Assembly: GCA_009193005.1 (NCBI GenBank)
Contig: SDWI01000158.1
Location: 360,566 to 424,565 of the forward strand
DNA: 64,000 nucleotides
Reading direction: 5' to 3'
Origin: Lamellibrachia luymesi
Lineage: Eukaryota > Annelida > Polychaeta > Sabellida > Siboglinidae
Shown here piece after piece: positions 13,201 through 28,500 of the stretch. A model generated the notes under the pieces. That model did no database searches. It was not told the origin of the DNA and saw only the letters and a program-made list of their open reading frames with translations. The translations under genes and the position numbers were made by a program. The first letter of the stretch is position 1, and the number at the start of each line of letters is the position of its first letter.

Positions 13201-16200
13201 TGACGGAGGTCAAGTGTATGGTTCTGTATCCCAGCCAGTAGACTATGGCCGAGGTTCATCAACAGCACGTGGCGGCGGTGTAATCAAATTGCAAGCAGTT
13301 AAACATGTCACGATAGATGGGAATGTAATTGCTGATGGTGCCAATAGTGACTCAACTGGAGCAGGCTCTGGTGGAAGTGTCTGGATAGTTTGTCAGTCTC
13401 TTTCTGGGCGTGGTCTGGTTTCAGCCAGTGGGGGTAATGGTGGGATGAATGTTGGTGGGGGTAGTGGAGGGAGGGTGGCGATCCAGGTAACCAATTCATT
13501 CAGCAATTTTCATGGTATGATATCAGCATACGGAGGAAATGGCAAAAACGACGGCGCTGCTGGAACAGTGTATAAGAAATATACTAACGCTGGGATACAG
13601 AGACGAGATATAGTAGTTAATAACAAACACCTGGTGACAACAAGTAAGACTATTGTATCTGTTCCAACAGACCCTGTGCGATTAGAACTCCGCAACGAGG
13701 CTGTTGTAATGTTCGATTCAGCCATTTATGACATCACCTTTGATGAAATTGTCGGTGACTATTCTGGTTTAGTGATAGTCACCGCAGGACAGACCGTGCG
13801 ATTGTCTACAACATCAGGACTGGAGTCGCCATTCGCCATTGCGTGTAAAGTACGTGTGGAGAAAGGTGCAATGGTCGCACTGCCACAGAAGGTTTTATTC
13901 ACCGATGCATCTGCCAGCGGCCCACCAAACCTCGACTTGCGAGGGACGTTGCTGAACGTCCGGGAAATGTATGTAGGCGAAAATGCTAGAGTTCTTGTCA
14001 GCTCCAAAGCAAACACTGCTGTAGGTTCCACTGTGGCTGATCCAGCAGGAACCCTGTCATTCATGCAACTGCACGTGCTCAGTGGAGGCGTTCTACAAGT
14101 AGGACAAGACTCGGCCGTACGAACGTCAATCACTGCAACAGATCTCATTCAGGTGCACTACAATGGACGGCTGTCTGGAAGAAACATGGCCATTGAAGCA
14201 CCGCTGATCAAAGTCGCATACAATGCTCTAATCGATGTGGATCATGGTGGAAAAGCTGTAGGTTTGGGAGCAGGGCAGCGTGGTGCAGGTGGGAGCTATG
14301 GTGGGTGTGGAGGGAAGTCGAAGGAAGGCGGAGTGCCATTGGAAATTGTTATCGGGTCCTTATATGAGGCAGGACACTTCGGCGCAAGTGGTGGAAATTC
14401 TACTACTGGCACAGGAGGTGCTGGCGGTGGCATCCTGAAAGTGGCTGCATCAAAGAGTATTCGATTGGATGGCTCATTAGCTGCCCACGGGCAAAGAGGC
14501 GACGGCGGTGGAGGCGGAGGAAGTGGTGGAGGAGTGTATGTTGAAACATCTCACATTGATGGCTCCGGTAAGGTGTCCGTGAGAGGTGGCAATGGAGGAA
14601 CCACTGGCGGTGGCGGCGGCGGAGGTGGACGCATTGTGTTCAAGGTCACAGGGACTAATTCATTCACTGGGTCACTGGTGACGCAGGGCGGATCCTCTAA
14701 GGCCGGCTGGGTAGGGGGCTCAGGAACTGCCATCATCAATAGCAAAGTACACAATGCACCGTATCAAACATTACACATTGACAATGGGGTTAGAAATGGG
14801 ACAAGAATTGGAGGAACATACTTGAAACAAGGTGACAATATTGACATCACCCTGGATGAGCTTCACCTTGGTGACAATGTGCACTTTCACGTGATTGACA
14901 GTGATACTGAATTGACAGTTCATAGTTTCCATTGCGCTGACAGTGCTACTGTCCACGTCAGTGACTCCCTCATCTTCACTGCTGACACGAGTCTTTCTGC
15001 CGTCACCATCCCATGCAGCTTTGAGATGCAGCAACAAGGAGAGATCCGACTCCCACCGAAGGTCACCTTTCTTGGCAAGAACAATGTTTTTGCCGGTACG
15101 TTGTGGTTGTTTATTTTAATGTTATGCATGCGTTGTGTTGTTGAAAATAAATATGATAACTAATGCTAGAAAGTATATCCACAGTAATCCATTGATAATT
15201 CTGGTAGTAAGTAAAATGTATTTGTTTTGTTAAGTGATTATAGTAGCAAACGTGATGTGTGATGCTTCAAAATATTTTACTTGTTTCTTCTCGTGTTCAG
15301 CCCCATGATTCTAAGGTATATATTATTCATATATATGGATTCATATACTTGTACCATGTATCGCTTTTCTAATCAAAAGCAAAACTCTCGGAGTTTCCAG
15401 GCAAACCTGTTATTTATCATATCTAGGAAAGTAGCGTCTCATCTGCTCGGATCAAGGAAGCTGGGATTAAATATTTGTTATATAGGCCTTAATGTTTTAG
15501 AATGAATTTATTTAATCTCCAACATGTAATTTAACTGGCTACTTGTTGTTATTGGTGGATTTTGTGTGTGAACAGGAAGCATGATGAACGTTCGAGACAT
15601 AGTCATAGCTCCTAACCAGAAAGCAATATTTTCAACAACGATGCGTACTGGAATATTCAAAGATGGACAAGCTACGAAACAAGAACCAGGAGCATACCGA
15701 TTCAAGTATGTAACATGCAATAAATTTGGAGAATGTGTTTTGGCGATAGAATATTACAGTGTGAATGTCAGTCCTATTTTAAGTAGATAATAAAAATAAT
15801 AATATGTACGCTGAAAATGTAATTTAATTTCTACCTGCAGTATCATACAATATGTGTTGCAACCAGATAATGCCAATGTTATTCAACATTTGTATCAGTA
15901 GTAACAGAATATGATGTTAGCATGTTTACATGTATTATGCATTTTATATGTCATACAATTATGTCAAACTTCTACTTTAACGTTGAACAACTCCAAGTGT
16001 TTATATGTTGTGCCTTCAAACTGCGTTGACATTGTTCTCTGCATTCCCTGTTTGTCAGTTCCTTCACAATCAAGGACCATGCAGAAGTTGAGTTTCTCTC
16101 TGAAAAGACACTGGTGTTCGATACGCTGGAGCTCCACTACAGGGCCGTCTTGATTGGACATTCACTCAACATCATCAGTAACAACATACAGGTGCACTTT

Positions 16201-19200
16201 GGTGGTGATATCTCCCTCACCGGGCATGGCAATGTCCCAGGCCAAGGCGATGGCAGAGGCACACGGGTAAGTTCCAGTTGTTGTTCTTGATACCATACTC
16301 TTAACATTCTGATGCTATTTTGTTATGTTTTTTGCCATTAATCTCTTTGGCCTTGGCTTTGTATCTTGCTTTGTGTTGTGAATAACTCGACATATTCTGA
16401 TGTGTCTTATTACTGTTCAGTAAGTATGTACACATGTATGTTTGTCAGTCACGCTCTTGTTTGTATGTACATCTGCCTGTCTGTTTGTATGTCTGTCGAT
16501 ATATCCACTCTTCTCACATGTAATTTGCTAGCTGTCTAGGCTTTATAATATGACTACCTGTTGATTTAGATGAAATGTATTATATGTATTGCATAAGCCT
16601 TTGTTTTCCTGAAAGATTGGTCAGTTTGGAACTGGCGCTGGCCATGGAGCACCCGGTGGAGCCCGGACAGGCAGTGGCGGTGCCTTCTATGGACTAACTC
16701 GGTCGCCAACAGGCAGTGGCAGTGGTGGCGGAAATGGGTCAAGCTCTGTAGGTGGCGCTGGCGGAGGCTTCTTGAACATCACCGTTGTGAACACATTCTA
16801 CCTTGAAGGTAACACTTAACACACATTATTGGTATTTCAGATATCGAACCTTCACACAGGGCATTCTGAAATAGGTGTATTCTATTTCCAAATGTAACAA
16901 GAACAATTTCCAAATTATTACTAATCTTATTTTGGATACAGGTCATTATGTTGGCTATGGGTTATGTTTATATTGAGGTATGGTGCATTTGGATGATGCA
17001 TTGGCACTGAAAATTTATCTGCCAGTAGTTCATGGTCATCTGTGTTTCTCCTATTTATGTGTAATGAATATGGTTAGAACATAATGTTACCAGTTTAATC
17101 TAGTGAATGTGAAAGATTGATGGGCGAACAATATGAATGAGAATGGCGAGCAGTTTACATAGTGTTGTACTATAAACAACCTAGTCATTGGCGGCACCCT
17201 TTTTAAACATAAATATATACATAAACATGAATAAACATAAACAAACAACACATACCAAAATCAAATCACATAACAATAACTAGACGATATAGAAGATCCT
17301 AATTTCATGAGAGGTAATATGTTGGAAGTAACCACCATTTAGCTCTATTAGAGATGAAAATAAACTCTCCAAACACAATAAGAAACGAGAGATCAACATG
17401 ATAAGAAACATCACATATAAATGTACGATGTGCAGCAATGAAAACCCTTTAAACTGGAACTAAAGAATATATTCCAATGTTTTCGGGAAGTTGTAATGAC
17501 GACATTGAGGAAAGACGGACACATTTCAACTGCATAGCGAAACTGCAGAAGCAACACCGGGTCGCAAGAAACAAGAATAGCACAAGGAGTAAATCAATTT
17601 AGAAACATGAAGAGCAATACGAGAATGAAGGAAAGTGAAAGCAAAAATTAACAGCACAAATTCCGATTTAATTAAAGATTTCAAGAAATAACAGTACACG
17701 GAAAAAATACAAGGGTCTGAAAATAATGGCTGAAGAAGCAGAGAAAGCAGCACAAATGAATCACATCGGAACTCTGTACAGAGTCACTAAGCAGATGTGT
17801 AACAAAAAGAAACAACTGTCCTGTGGTAAAAGAAGAAAATATGGCAAATTACTAGTAAAGAAGATAAAGCTACGAATAGATCGAAAGAACATTTTGAGGA
17901 AGTACTGAATATCACAACAGCAGAATATGTCGAAGCGCCAGAGGACTGTGACTCAAACGAAACAGAATCCATGCAAGATAATGGAACCGGACCTTTCACA
18001 GAGGATGAGATCAAGACAGCCATAAGAAAACTAAACAGTTGAAAAAGTAAAAAAACAAATGAGACCTTACTTAATGTGACAACTACCGAGGAATGTCCCG
18101 CTGCATACAGAAATGTACGCAGTACAGCAGAGCAAATATTTATCCTCCGCAACAGAGCATTGAGTGGCAAGCACCATTGTACATCAAGTTCATAGAATCC
18201 AAGTAAGGGTTTGACAATGTCAAAAGAAGCTGTAAGTAATAANATGGAGCCGAAATGTGGAGAATAAATAGATAAATTCGTGTCCCATTTAGGTGCAGTG
18301 CACGTGGATGGTGGAGATGGCACAGGTGAATATTCTGGCGGTGGATCTGGTGGTACTGCTCTGCTAACTGTTGGACGCTTGGCTGGCCATGGCGGCCTCT
18401 CGTGTGATGGTGGTCAAGGCAAGGGCGGTGGTGGTAGTGGAGGACGTATACGCATCATGCAGGACGAATGGTTTGTCAGTTACTTAGCTGCAAAGGAAAT
18501 GTTGACCAATTCAATTGCAGCATATAATTACATAATGTTTATATTTTCAATAGTTAATATAATATTAGTTAAGCTGAAATGATCAATGCTGTATTCGACC
18601 AATTCAATTGCAGCATATAATTACATAATGTTTATATTTTCAATAGTTAATATAATATTAGTTAAGCTGAAATGATCAATGCTGTATTCATATTCTTACA
18701 TAATATTATGAGATGTTTCACATTTCCCATGTATAAATATGGATATTACTGTTCCACATAGTGTTTGTTGCCAAACAGACTAATCGATGTCTACAGCCAT
18801 TAACGTAATGAAATATATAATATATATATATATTCTTGGGATTTTAAAATTTACCATTTTGTAACAGTTAGAATAAGAGTTTATAACAAAAAGTGTATAA
18901 GTTAAAGCCCATTTCTTATTAAGCCTACTGGTAAAGGCTGGGCTATATGTAGGTTGGCTAGGGATGGACCCCGTACCAGAGTGTTGTTACTATTTAATCC
19001 CATCCCAAACATCATTTATTGTTAGATAGAACATTCGGTTGCAAAAGACAAATTGCTTTTTTAAATGTGTGATAAATATTAAAGAGAAATGTAGATTATT
19101 ATATACAACTATGTGCCATTTTACACAGGTTTGACTTCGCGGGTGACACCACTGCTTACGGCGGCGACGACGGTACCGGCGTTCTGACTCGCATCAAAGC

Positions 19201-19485
19201 TGGGCCGGGCACCATTTATATCCATTATGGTCGCCGCTTCAGCCAGCCACAGACACAACTGGTGATCATCGGAAACACACAACGCCCGCAGCAAAAACAG
19301 ACCAGAACTGTGATTTCAGGCAGTGCATCGGACGAGTTTTACTTTAATGAAGTCATGCTAGAAGGTATGTGACGGATTGAGGGTGTCTTGATGAAATCGT
19401 AGTCACACCATGCTCGTTTAAAACATGATCACACACAGTGATATGGAATATGACATAAATGTGGTACAGTCAGAAGCATTCACAC

Positions 19486-19531
<46 letters not shown>

Positions 19532-22500
19532 CGTATATGTAACTGACACTTGCAGGCCACGCCCATTGCGAGTACACAGGCGACAATACAGTTCTGCAGG
19601 TGAACAGGTTCCTGGGTGACCAGACTGGTTGGATCTATGTTAAAAGTTCACAGGTGCTAAAGGCGCAAGTTGTTGAGGGTCAGGTTACGAAATTTAGAAG
19701 TAACATCAACATGGACATCAGTGAGAATGCAACGCTTCATGTTCCGAACACTATTGCCGTCGATGGCACACATCTACTGGTCAAAGGTCGCATCACATTC
19801 AAGAATCTGATCGTTGAACAAAATGGAAAAGTAGTGTTGAGTAAGACATCAGCCACTGCCAGTTATACAAAAGGACAATATCAGCTAACAGCGGCTGCTG
19901 GTACATATCTGTTGAGCTCAATTATATTGAAGTACGGCGCACAGTTCGAATTCAGTGCTGGACTGACACTCACCGTCCAGACAATGGTCTTGAAGAGATA
20001 CGTCAAGATCGAGGCTGACTTCGTGAATATTACTGCTGGGATATTAGTCCTGGAAAGAGCTGCAGAGTTGAGCGTTGCTGGGAAGGCGACAGGTTCTTCC
20101 ATTGGTGATGGCCAAGGAATAGAAGGAGGCTCCTATGCCAGCAGTGGAGGAAAGGGGACGGGAACAGCCTATGGGACTATGTATAAGCCTGTGCTGCCTG
20201 GATCACGTGGAGGGAATGGAGGTGCTGGTGGATCGTTCTTGTACATCGAAGTTGACGTGTTTTACCTTGACGGTAGACTCAGTGCAGACGGCGGAGCATC
20301 TAACACTGGAGGCGGAGGAAGTGGTGGAAGCATTTACGTCCTGTGTAGAAAGACACTTCATGGACTCGGTGTCATCACAGCCACAGGAGGGGAAACTCAG
20401 TCATTAATGGGTGGTGCTGGAAGTGGCGGCCGTATTGCAGTTTACATGAGGAAGAATATGTTCTATGGCGCTATGCATGCGTCAGGTGGTATGGGTAAAG
20501 CAGCTCAAAGTCCTGGTGGACCTGGATCCATTTACACGCAGCAGGGTAGTTCTGCTGATCACAACCTGCACGAGAATCTCGTTGTTGACAATGCAGTTGG
20601 TCAAGAGATCCACTATCTGACCTTGGACGAAGGATCCAGACTTAACCTGGTTCTCAGTCATGTCACCATGTATAACTATGCGAAGCTTCAGCTGGTGGAT
20701 GATGGGAAGAATCGCACTTTAAGGGTGGACAAGATTGAAGGAGATGGCACAGGTCTTCTCCGTCTGCAACGTAACCAGAAAGGCACGCTTGAACGAGTTT
20801 CTTCTACTGAGTATGTCAGTTCGAAACTTCGAATCAACTTAGAACTGGACGATGGCGGAGAATTCATTCTCTCTGAGACAACTTTCATCATGGGCAAATT
20901 TCCAGTTGCCCTCTCATTGGATGGAATTCTCCGTGGAGTTGTCAATATGTACATCGCAAAAGGACGCACAATGAAAATCGGCAGCCATGCTCGCATCGTA
21001 CCCTTTGTGGAAACACCCCTGAGCCGTCAGTCGGATGTCACATTCTCGCTTCTACAGCTCAACCCGGGCAGCAAGATCATATTTATGCCAAATGTTGGGG
21101 CAAAGATGGTCATTGGTTCTCTGCATGTGAAGTTTCGTGCCCAGATTACTGCTGATTTCTTCAACATATCATGTGCGGACATGAGCATTGAGGTGGCTGC
21201 AAAATTGTCAAGTTCAGCTGCACTGAGACCCGGATCAACCACGCTGGATCAATCAGCCGGATCAAGTCGGCCTATAACAGTCAACGGTGGGGCAGGTCAT
21301 GGTGGAATCGGGGGTGAGGCCAAAGGTGTGTCTGGCTCTAACGGATTGACATATGGGTCAGCATACTATCCTACCATTCCAGGCAGTCGAGCTACACCTT
21401 TTGGAGGGAGAGGGGGTGGTTATGTTTACCTTGTAGCTGGTGGGGTGATTATTAATGATGGAGATATGTCAGCGGATGGTGAAGGGAACACAGTAGGTGG
21501 GGGAAGCGGTGGAAGCATGTATGTCCGCTCTCTCTCCACTGAAGGTATCGGGACATTCTCAGTGACAGGTGGTGACGGATTAGGTGACAGTGGAGCAGGA
21601 GCAGGAGGCAGATTGGCCATCTACTGTAGTGTGATGAGTCGCTTTGAAGGCAGATATCTAAGTTATGGAGGCACAGCATCAGGCCGACCGTATCAGTGTG
21701 GGGGAGGTGGAACTGTGTACCTGGAAGAGAAAAGGAACTGGCTGTCATACAAACAGCTGCGTATTTCCAACCGCAATCACCCGTGGGATCTGTACACAGA
21801 GATAGGTGACACAGTGATGCATGCGCATGAATTCAATGAACTTCATATCACCGGCCAAGCATATCTTCATCTACCAGGAGAGTCAGAGGTGCGACTGGTT
21901 GTGCATAATGTTATTGGTGACGGGAGTGGTCTGCTGCATGCACGTAACCACCAACACTTCACAATGGAGTATAAGTCGAACAAAAGAACAGCATTCTCAG
22001 CGGCAGTTAACATCAAGGTAAACGAGGGCGGTGAAATACGTTTACCATCTACAGTGTATATTTATGGCAATGGAGTGGCGCTACGCAATGAAAAGTTAGC
22101 TTCTATACACCTGCTAGGTCGACTTACTGGAGTGTCACACCTGCTTGTGACAGAAGGGAAGAGCATGCACATTGGACCAAGTGCCCATACAGCACAGATG
22201 CTGCAAGATACATACACGTTCATAGACAACGCTGGAGTCTTCAACATGGGACAACTTGACCTGAAAAGTAATGCGCTACTGGAGACAGCTCCAGACACTC
22301 CACTGATGTGTAACTCAGGACGCATTGATGTCCGATATTTAGCAGGAATTAAGGCTGAAAACATCACATTTTCAGTAGGCAAACTGAATATTGAGGCTGG
22401 GGGTATGTTGACTGTTGCTGCCTCTGACCGACCGCAAGACACCCTTGACAATACACTTGGGCGGGGGGTATCTGGAAACACCCCTTCTGGTGGTGGACAT

Positions 22501-25500
22501 GCATGTAAAGGTGGATACGGTAGCACAACTCCTGGAGGCAATTACTATGGTAGTCTGTATGACCCACAAGAGCGAGGTAGTCGTGGCGGTAGCACAAGCA
22601 GTGGCACTGGGGGTAGTGGTGGAGGTGTCATTCAACTGACCATCGGTGTCACCCTATTCAATGATGGCACATTGAGGGTGAACGGGGGTGACGGCCACAG
22701 TGGTGGGGCGGGCGGAAGTGCTGGTTCCATCAGGATAACAGCAGCGACCTTCGAGGGACATGGACGTCTGTATGCTGACGGTGGATCTGGAACGGCAGGA
22801 GGTTCAGGTGGCCGCATTAGTGTCAACATTAATACCTGGAATCAGTTCCACGGGCAATACATTGCTACCGGTGGCAAGGGACGGAATATTAATTCATTCG
22901 GAGGCCCAGGGTCAGTGTACCTACAAGACGTACGTTACATGCGCACATACAAACAGCTGTTGTTGGATGGTGGTGGTGCCAGTTGGGACTCGTACTACAC
23001 TTTAGATGAACCATCGGTAGTAGATTATGCTTTTGATGAACTCCATCTCACACACAATGCATCACTGCAAATGAAGTATGGTGATGATGTTCCTCGTAAT
23101 CTTACCGCGGGGAAGATATATGGTGACAAGACAGGTCGTATTCACTTACATTCAAAGCAGACAGGTGTTCTGGAGAAGGCGGTAACATTGACGACAACAA
23201 TGAAAACACTGGCAAACATCTGGATTGATGAGGGTGCGAAGGCATACATGGCTACTCTCGTGTACATTCTCGCCCGTGGTGAAACAGCTCTTAAGGTTGG
23301 TCCATTTTCATTGAGATAAACGAAACTGTGTGCCGTCTAGATAAATTTCTGGATGCAATCCCATCCAGTTTATATTGGGTTGAAATAACGCCAAGATATA
23401 AATGTAACATATTGTTTATTTTGGTTTAGAGTGTGCACGTATTTAATGCAAAATATCTATAATTGTTTTGTGTTGAATGTTTTATCTTTCTTTGGTTCTT
23501 AACATACATATTTCTTGTCTTGCTGTGTTTATCTCGCGGGAAGCTAAATGTGTCTATCACACCTACAGTGGGAAGGAGAGATCATCGGCATGCAGCATCT
23601 AAGGATTGTCCCTGGTCGCAACATTGCAATTGGTGGCAATGCACTGACAAGTTCTTTCATGGATGATGTTTACGAGGCAGGGACCCCGGGCAAATTTCAG
23701 TTCTCCAGTTTTGAGCTTGGAGCGACGTCAACACTAGAGTTTCCTAGACCAATGGGCATGGATTTTACAGTTGGATATTTGGTGAGTGCATTGGAACAAT
23801 TTTACAGTTGGATATTTGGTGAGTGTACTGAAACAACTTTATATTGTGAACAATTATTTAATGATGCCATCGAACGTGATCGTGTATATTAAAATAGTTA
23901 CACACGAACATCAAGACTGCTGTGAATTTTATTTTATTTTCGAAAACAGTGTGTTGAAACAACTTGTACACTTTCAACTAATTTCCCTGATCGAGGCGTA
24001 ATAATTACTAATAAAATAATATGGTCCCAAATTTTAATTAATGCTGCATGTGAAATAAGCATCTAAAGAATTGTAACGTATTATATATCCTATAGCTATT
24101 ACATGAATTGTATAGATAACTGGCAGGGGTAATTGGTTTTTCATGGAAATGGATTGTCGAAATTGATACAGGTGCAACCCACCACAACCATGACTTATAG
24201 TAAATGTTACAATCAATGTCATTGTAAAAGTGTCACGACCAATCAATTTTTAAATGCAAGCATTGTGTAAGATGTCAATGTAATATTCAAAGATAGCGTA
24301 CATCAAACAGTGAAGTGATATCTTAACTGCGGTTAACGCATACAATTAATATTGTTCGCTTTCCAACTAATTTTCATGAATTATGTAACTAATAATAAGC
24401 AAAAATAATTATATAAGTAAATTTGAAATAATCTACTGCATGTTAAATTATTTAAAAATATATTCTTGAGTCTCGTACTCGTTCTCACAGAGGACAATAA
24501 ATGTATGGAACCAATTATCTACAGATTGTATAAATGCTAGCAACGTGAATATGTTTAAAAACAAGGTTGACATATATCTCAGGAGGGCGCGTTACACATA
24601 AACGAAACAATTTTAGACTCTCGATAAGCCAATGGCTTCCTTGTCCACTTGCCATCTGGGCCTTTGACTAGGATGACAATCTTGCTAAATTTTTTTAAAT
24701 AGTGATACTGTTTATTGTTTGCAGGATATCAAGTACCAAGCTCAAGTAACAGCCGATTTCTTTGAAGTAGCTGCAACAAATTTCATTCTTGAGCCGGGCG
24801 CTTTACTGACCAGTAAAGGACGTGGACACATAGGCGCTGGACTAGGTGATGGTCAACGTACTGGAGCTGGAGCAGGTCATGCCAGCAGAGGGGGCAATGG
24901 TGGGTCATGACATTCTACCAGTAATTATGTTGTTCACATGTGTATGCTGGGAGGAGCGTTATTAAAGAATATATTCAAATACGCTCTCGTGATCCTGTCT
25001 GAAATAACATTGGACCATTTCATTGGTTTAAATGTATTCCTTTAAAAAGGGGTGCCATTTAGTTGCACGTTTACTACTTGGAGAACCTTATTGGGGTTAG
25101 CTAGAAGTGAAACTGGTTAACAAAACTTACAAAAGCGTATTTTAATACATGAATATGATTGTACAAAAGATGAAGATTGTCGCAAGGAAAGTCTACTCAT
25201 ATATAGCATAATAGCCCCGTCCAGTAATATTAGTTACAAGTAAGACTCGATTACACGTTCACAGGTAAAACAAATTCAAAAAAGAATTAAATTGACCTGT
25301 TTGTTTGTATAAAAATATGTTGTAATAACAATGATGGTATCAAAAGTGGGATATTGTCACAAGGAAAAAATAATAACAAATAGCTTAGTTATATGCAAAT
25401 ATTGCACTTGCAGCACCAAATGGACTTGCTGGAGGGGGATACTATGGCTCACTTTACGAACCAATGGATCTCGGAAGTCGTGGTGGGACAGGTACAGCCA

Positions 25501-28500
25501 ACAACCCCGGGGGTCGGGGTGGAGGGCGTGCCCACATCGTGGTACAAGGAATCTTCATTCTCGATGGCACAATCAACGTAGATGGCCACAATGGGACACG
25601 TGGCAGCGGTGGCGGCAGTGGTGGCTCCACCTGGATCGTTGCTGGTTAGTTACTGAGTAACATTGTTCATCAGGTTTTCTACCAAGATATCGAATATTCC
25701 CTGTCATGCTGACACTACAACTTTTAATGTTTGTCATTTTCCAGAAATATTGTATCGATTTATATTTTCCTGTGACACCGGTGGAATCTAACTGTGTTAG
25801 TAGAAAGAGTTAAAAAGATTGTTTGTTATATTGAGCGGTGTCCTCATCAGTGATAACACTCCACACTATCCTATCCATCACGCTTTTTTACACCGTTAAG
25901 TATGTATCCTTGAATAGTCAGTCGATATAGGTAAGGCGTGCTATTTATGGCAGGATATTCGTGCCATAAACACGACGGTTTAACCGAAACTTGTATAGCC
26001 AATCACTGCCTTTAGTGCGGTCATGACACCTTTATAGCCAATCACAGCCTTTATTTTGATCGTGACACTTTTATAGTCAATCACAGCCTTTGTTTTGGTC
26101 ATGACACTTTAACAACTAACGGTTCTTTTTCTATCCTATATCGCAGGCTTTCTTTTACACATTGCATGCGCGCAATACTTGACGAAAATATAAATAATAT
26201 CACACAGAGAAAGATCGGGTACCCTAGAGTGAAATGCACACATAGAATTGATAACAAATGTACTGAAATAAACACACACAAACAAACATTCTATTCAACT
26301 GCATAAATAATATTATGTGCACAGGAAGGGTTGTACAATTTAAAATAGCAGACACAAATGATCGAACCCGACACTGACTCTGATCTTATATGTTTTATTC
26401 TTTTCACCAAATAATCAATTAAACCATAGCATATTTACAAAACAATGCACTGTTTGTAACTCGTATTACAGAATTCATTATACAATTTTTTATTGAAAAA
26501 ATAAATAAAATATATGCATTTACACTTTCCATTGATATCAAGTTCTTTTACTTTCACTTTTCCAGAAAAATCACAGTTAATTTGACACCTAATATATACA
26601 ACAGCAATGGAATTTATCCCCAAATTAATCAAGGTAATAAACAAACGTTACAAATAGGTACACATATTTATGTGGGACTGTTTTATGCAGTAGCAATACC
26701 ACATGCCGTTTTGTTTTCCAACATGCTAGTTTAGTCTAGTAACTGTGCTTCATCTTGCGTGAAGGGTCTGTTTATTATACATGTTCAATAGTTGTAAAAG
26801 TACAAGAGAATTTATGCTCAGGGTAATGCTTTGACTAGGATATTTATATGTATATTGGGTGTATTAAAACTAACTTTCTCAGATCATATTGTACCTCATT
26901 ATTCACATATCAGTTATGGTGGACACATAATTCAGAATCAGTTAGAAAACTAATACTGTGTGGCATACAGTATGTTTTCAGATTGTTGTGTAATGGGTCC
27001 AGAAACTGCAGTGTCACCTGCAAAGGGCTGATCATGATTTTTTTTATAGTTGTATGACATAGCTGTATCACGACCAAAATAAAGGCTGTGATTCGCTCTA
27101 AATTGTCACGTCCAAAATAAAGGCTGTGATTGGTTATAAACGTGTCACGGTTAAACCGTCGCGTTTACGGCACGAATACACTGCCATAGCTATTCCTCTT
27201 GACGGTTGACGATGGCTGGGCTGTGTTGCGCGAACTTCAACATTATGGTACAAAGAGTTACACTGAGATTTAGAAGTCCGGCCTACAGCTCTGAATTCTT
27301 AATACGTCCTTTTTCTGATCTAACGTACGTCGTGTCGTGCAACATTCTAATGTAACACCCTTCTTGTATCGTTTCTGATTCTGATGTCAGCGTCCAATCT
27401 TTGCATCCGTATGGCAGGCCTAATTGAACAGTGGTTGCGAATAATGTTAGTATAAAATAATAACCAAGTTTCACTGACTTCAACAACATACAAATATGTT
27501 ATAGGGCTGTACCTATATAATCTAATTTTTGGTTTAAAATGCCAACACCGTATTTATCGCTGAATTGTTTACTTCAAATTGCGCTCATAAGACGGTTGCT
27601 CTCCTCTTTATCCGTGAAGTACGGATGAGGCTGCACCAGTACCGGTCGTCGATTTTGTTCTATGTGTTATTTTATTTTCGTTCGATGAAACCCATCTAGA
27701 ACATAGAGTAGGCTAGATATAGTATATTAGCATTTCCAGCACAATATTGACTGCAACTGTTTTTATTTAAATGCAAAAATCAGTTGCCAAGCATTCAATA
27801 GCAGTATAACTTTACCATGACTTTGTGTCTACTCGTTGTTTCAGGTGATCTTCGCGGCCATGGTGCAGTATCATCGTGTGGTGGGAAAGGTGATGGGAAC
27901 GCAGGTGGTGGCGGTGGCGGTCGTATAGCAATGCATTCCTTGTACGACACACAGTTCCGTGGAAGTCTGTTGGCGTATGGACGTAAGGGCACACAAGGTG
28001 GCGACATAGGAGGTCCTGGAACTGTCTTCATGGAGGATACCCTAATATGGAATGAGAAATGGGAGAACAGGCTCTACGTGGACGGCAGAGACGCTAATCA
28101 ACTAAAACCCTGCATCATCTACGAGAGAAATCCACGCGTTATTAAGTTTAAATTGACGCTTGACAACAAGGCTGATGTATCGTTCGACCACGTCCTACTC
28201 CAAAACAAGGCAAGTATGAAAGAAATTCGCGAATGGACAATATTAGTTTAACTTGAAATGGAGTACACACAACGTGGTGTAGTACATGTGCTCTTGTATT
28301 CTGCATGGGGCACGATGATCCAGCGGCGTCAGGCTGTTGTATTCAGTATGGGGCACGATGATCCAGCGGCGTCAGACTGTTGTATTCTGTATGGGGCACG
28401 ATGATCCAGCGGCGTCAGACTCTCCGTTGAGAGGACCCGTGTTCGAGTCCACGGGCTGCCGCTTCGAAACTTTGCGGCAATTTCGTTCACCCCACGTTGC

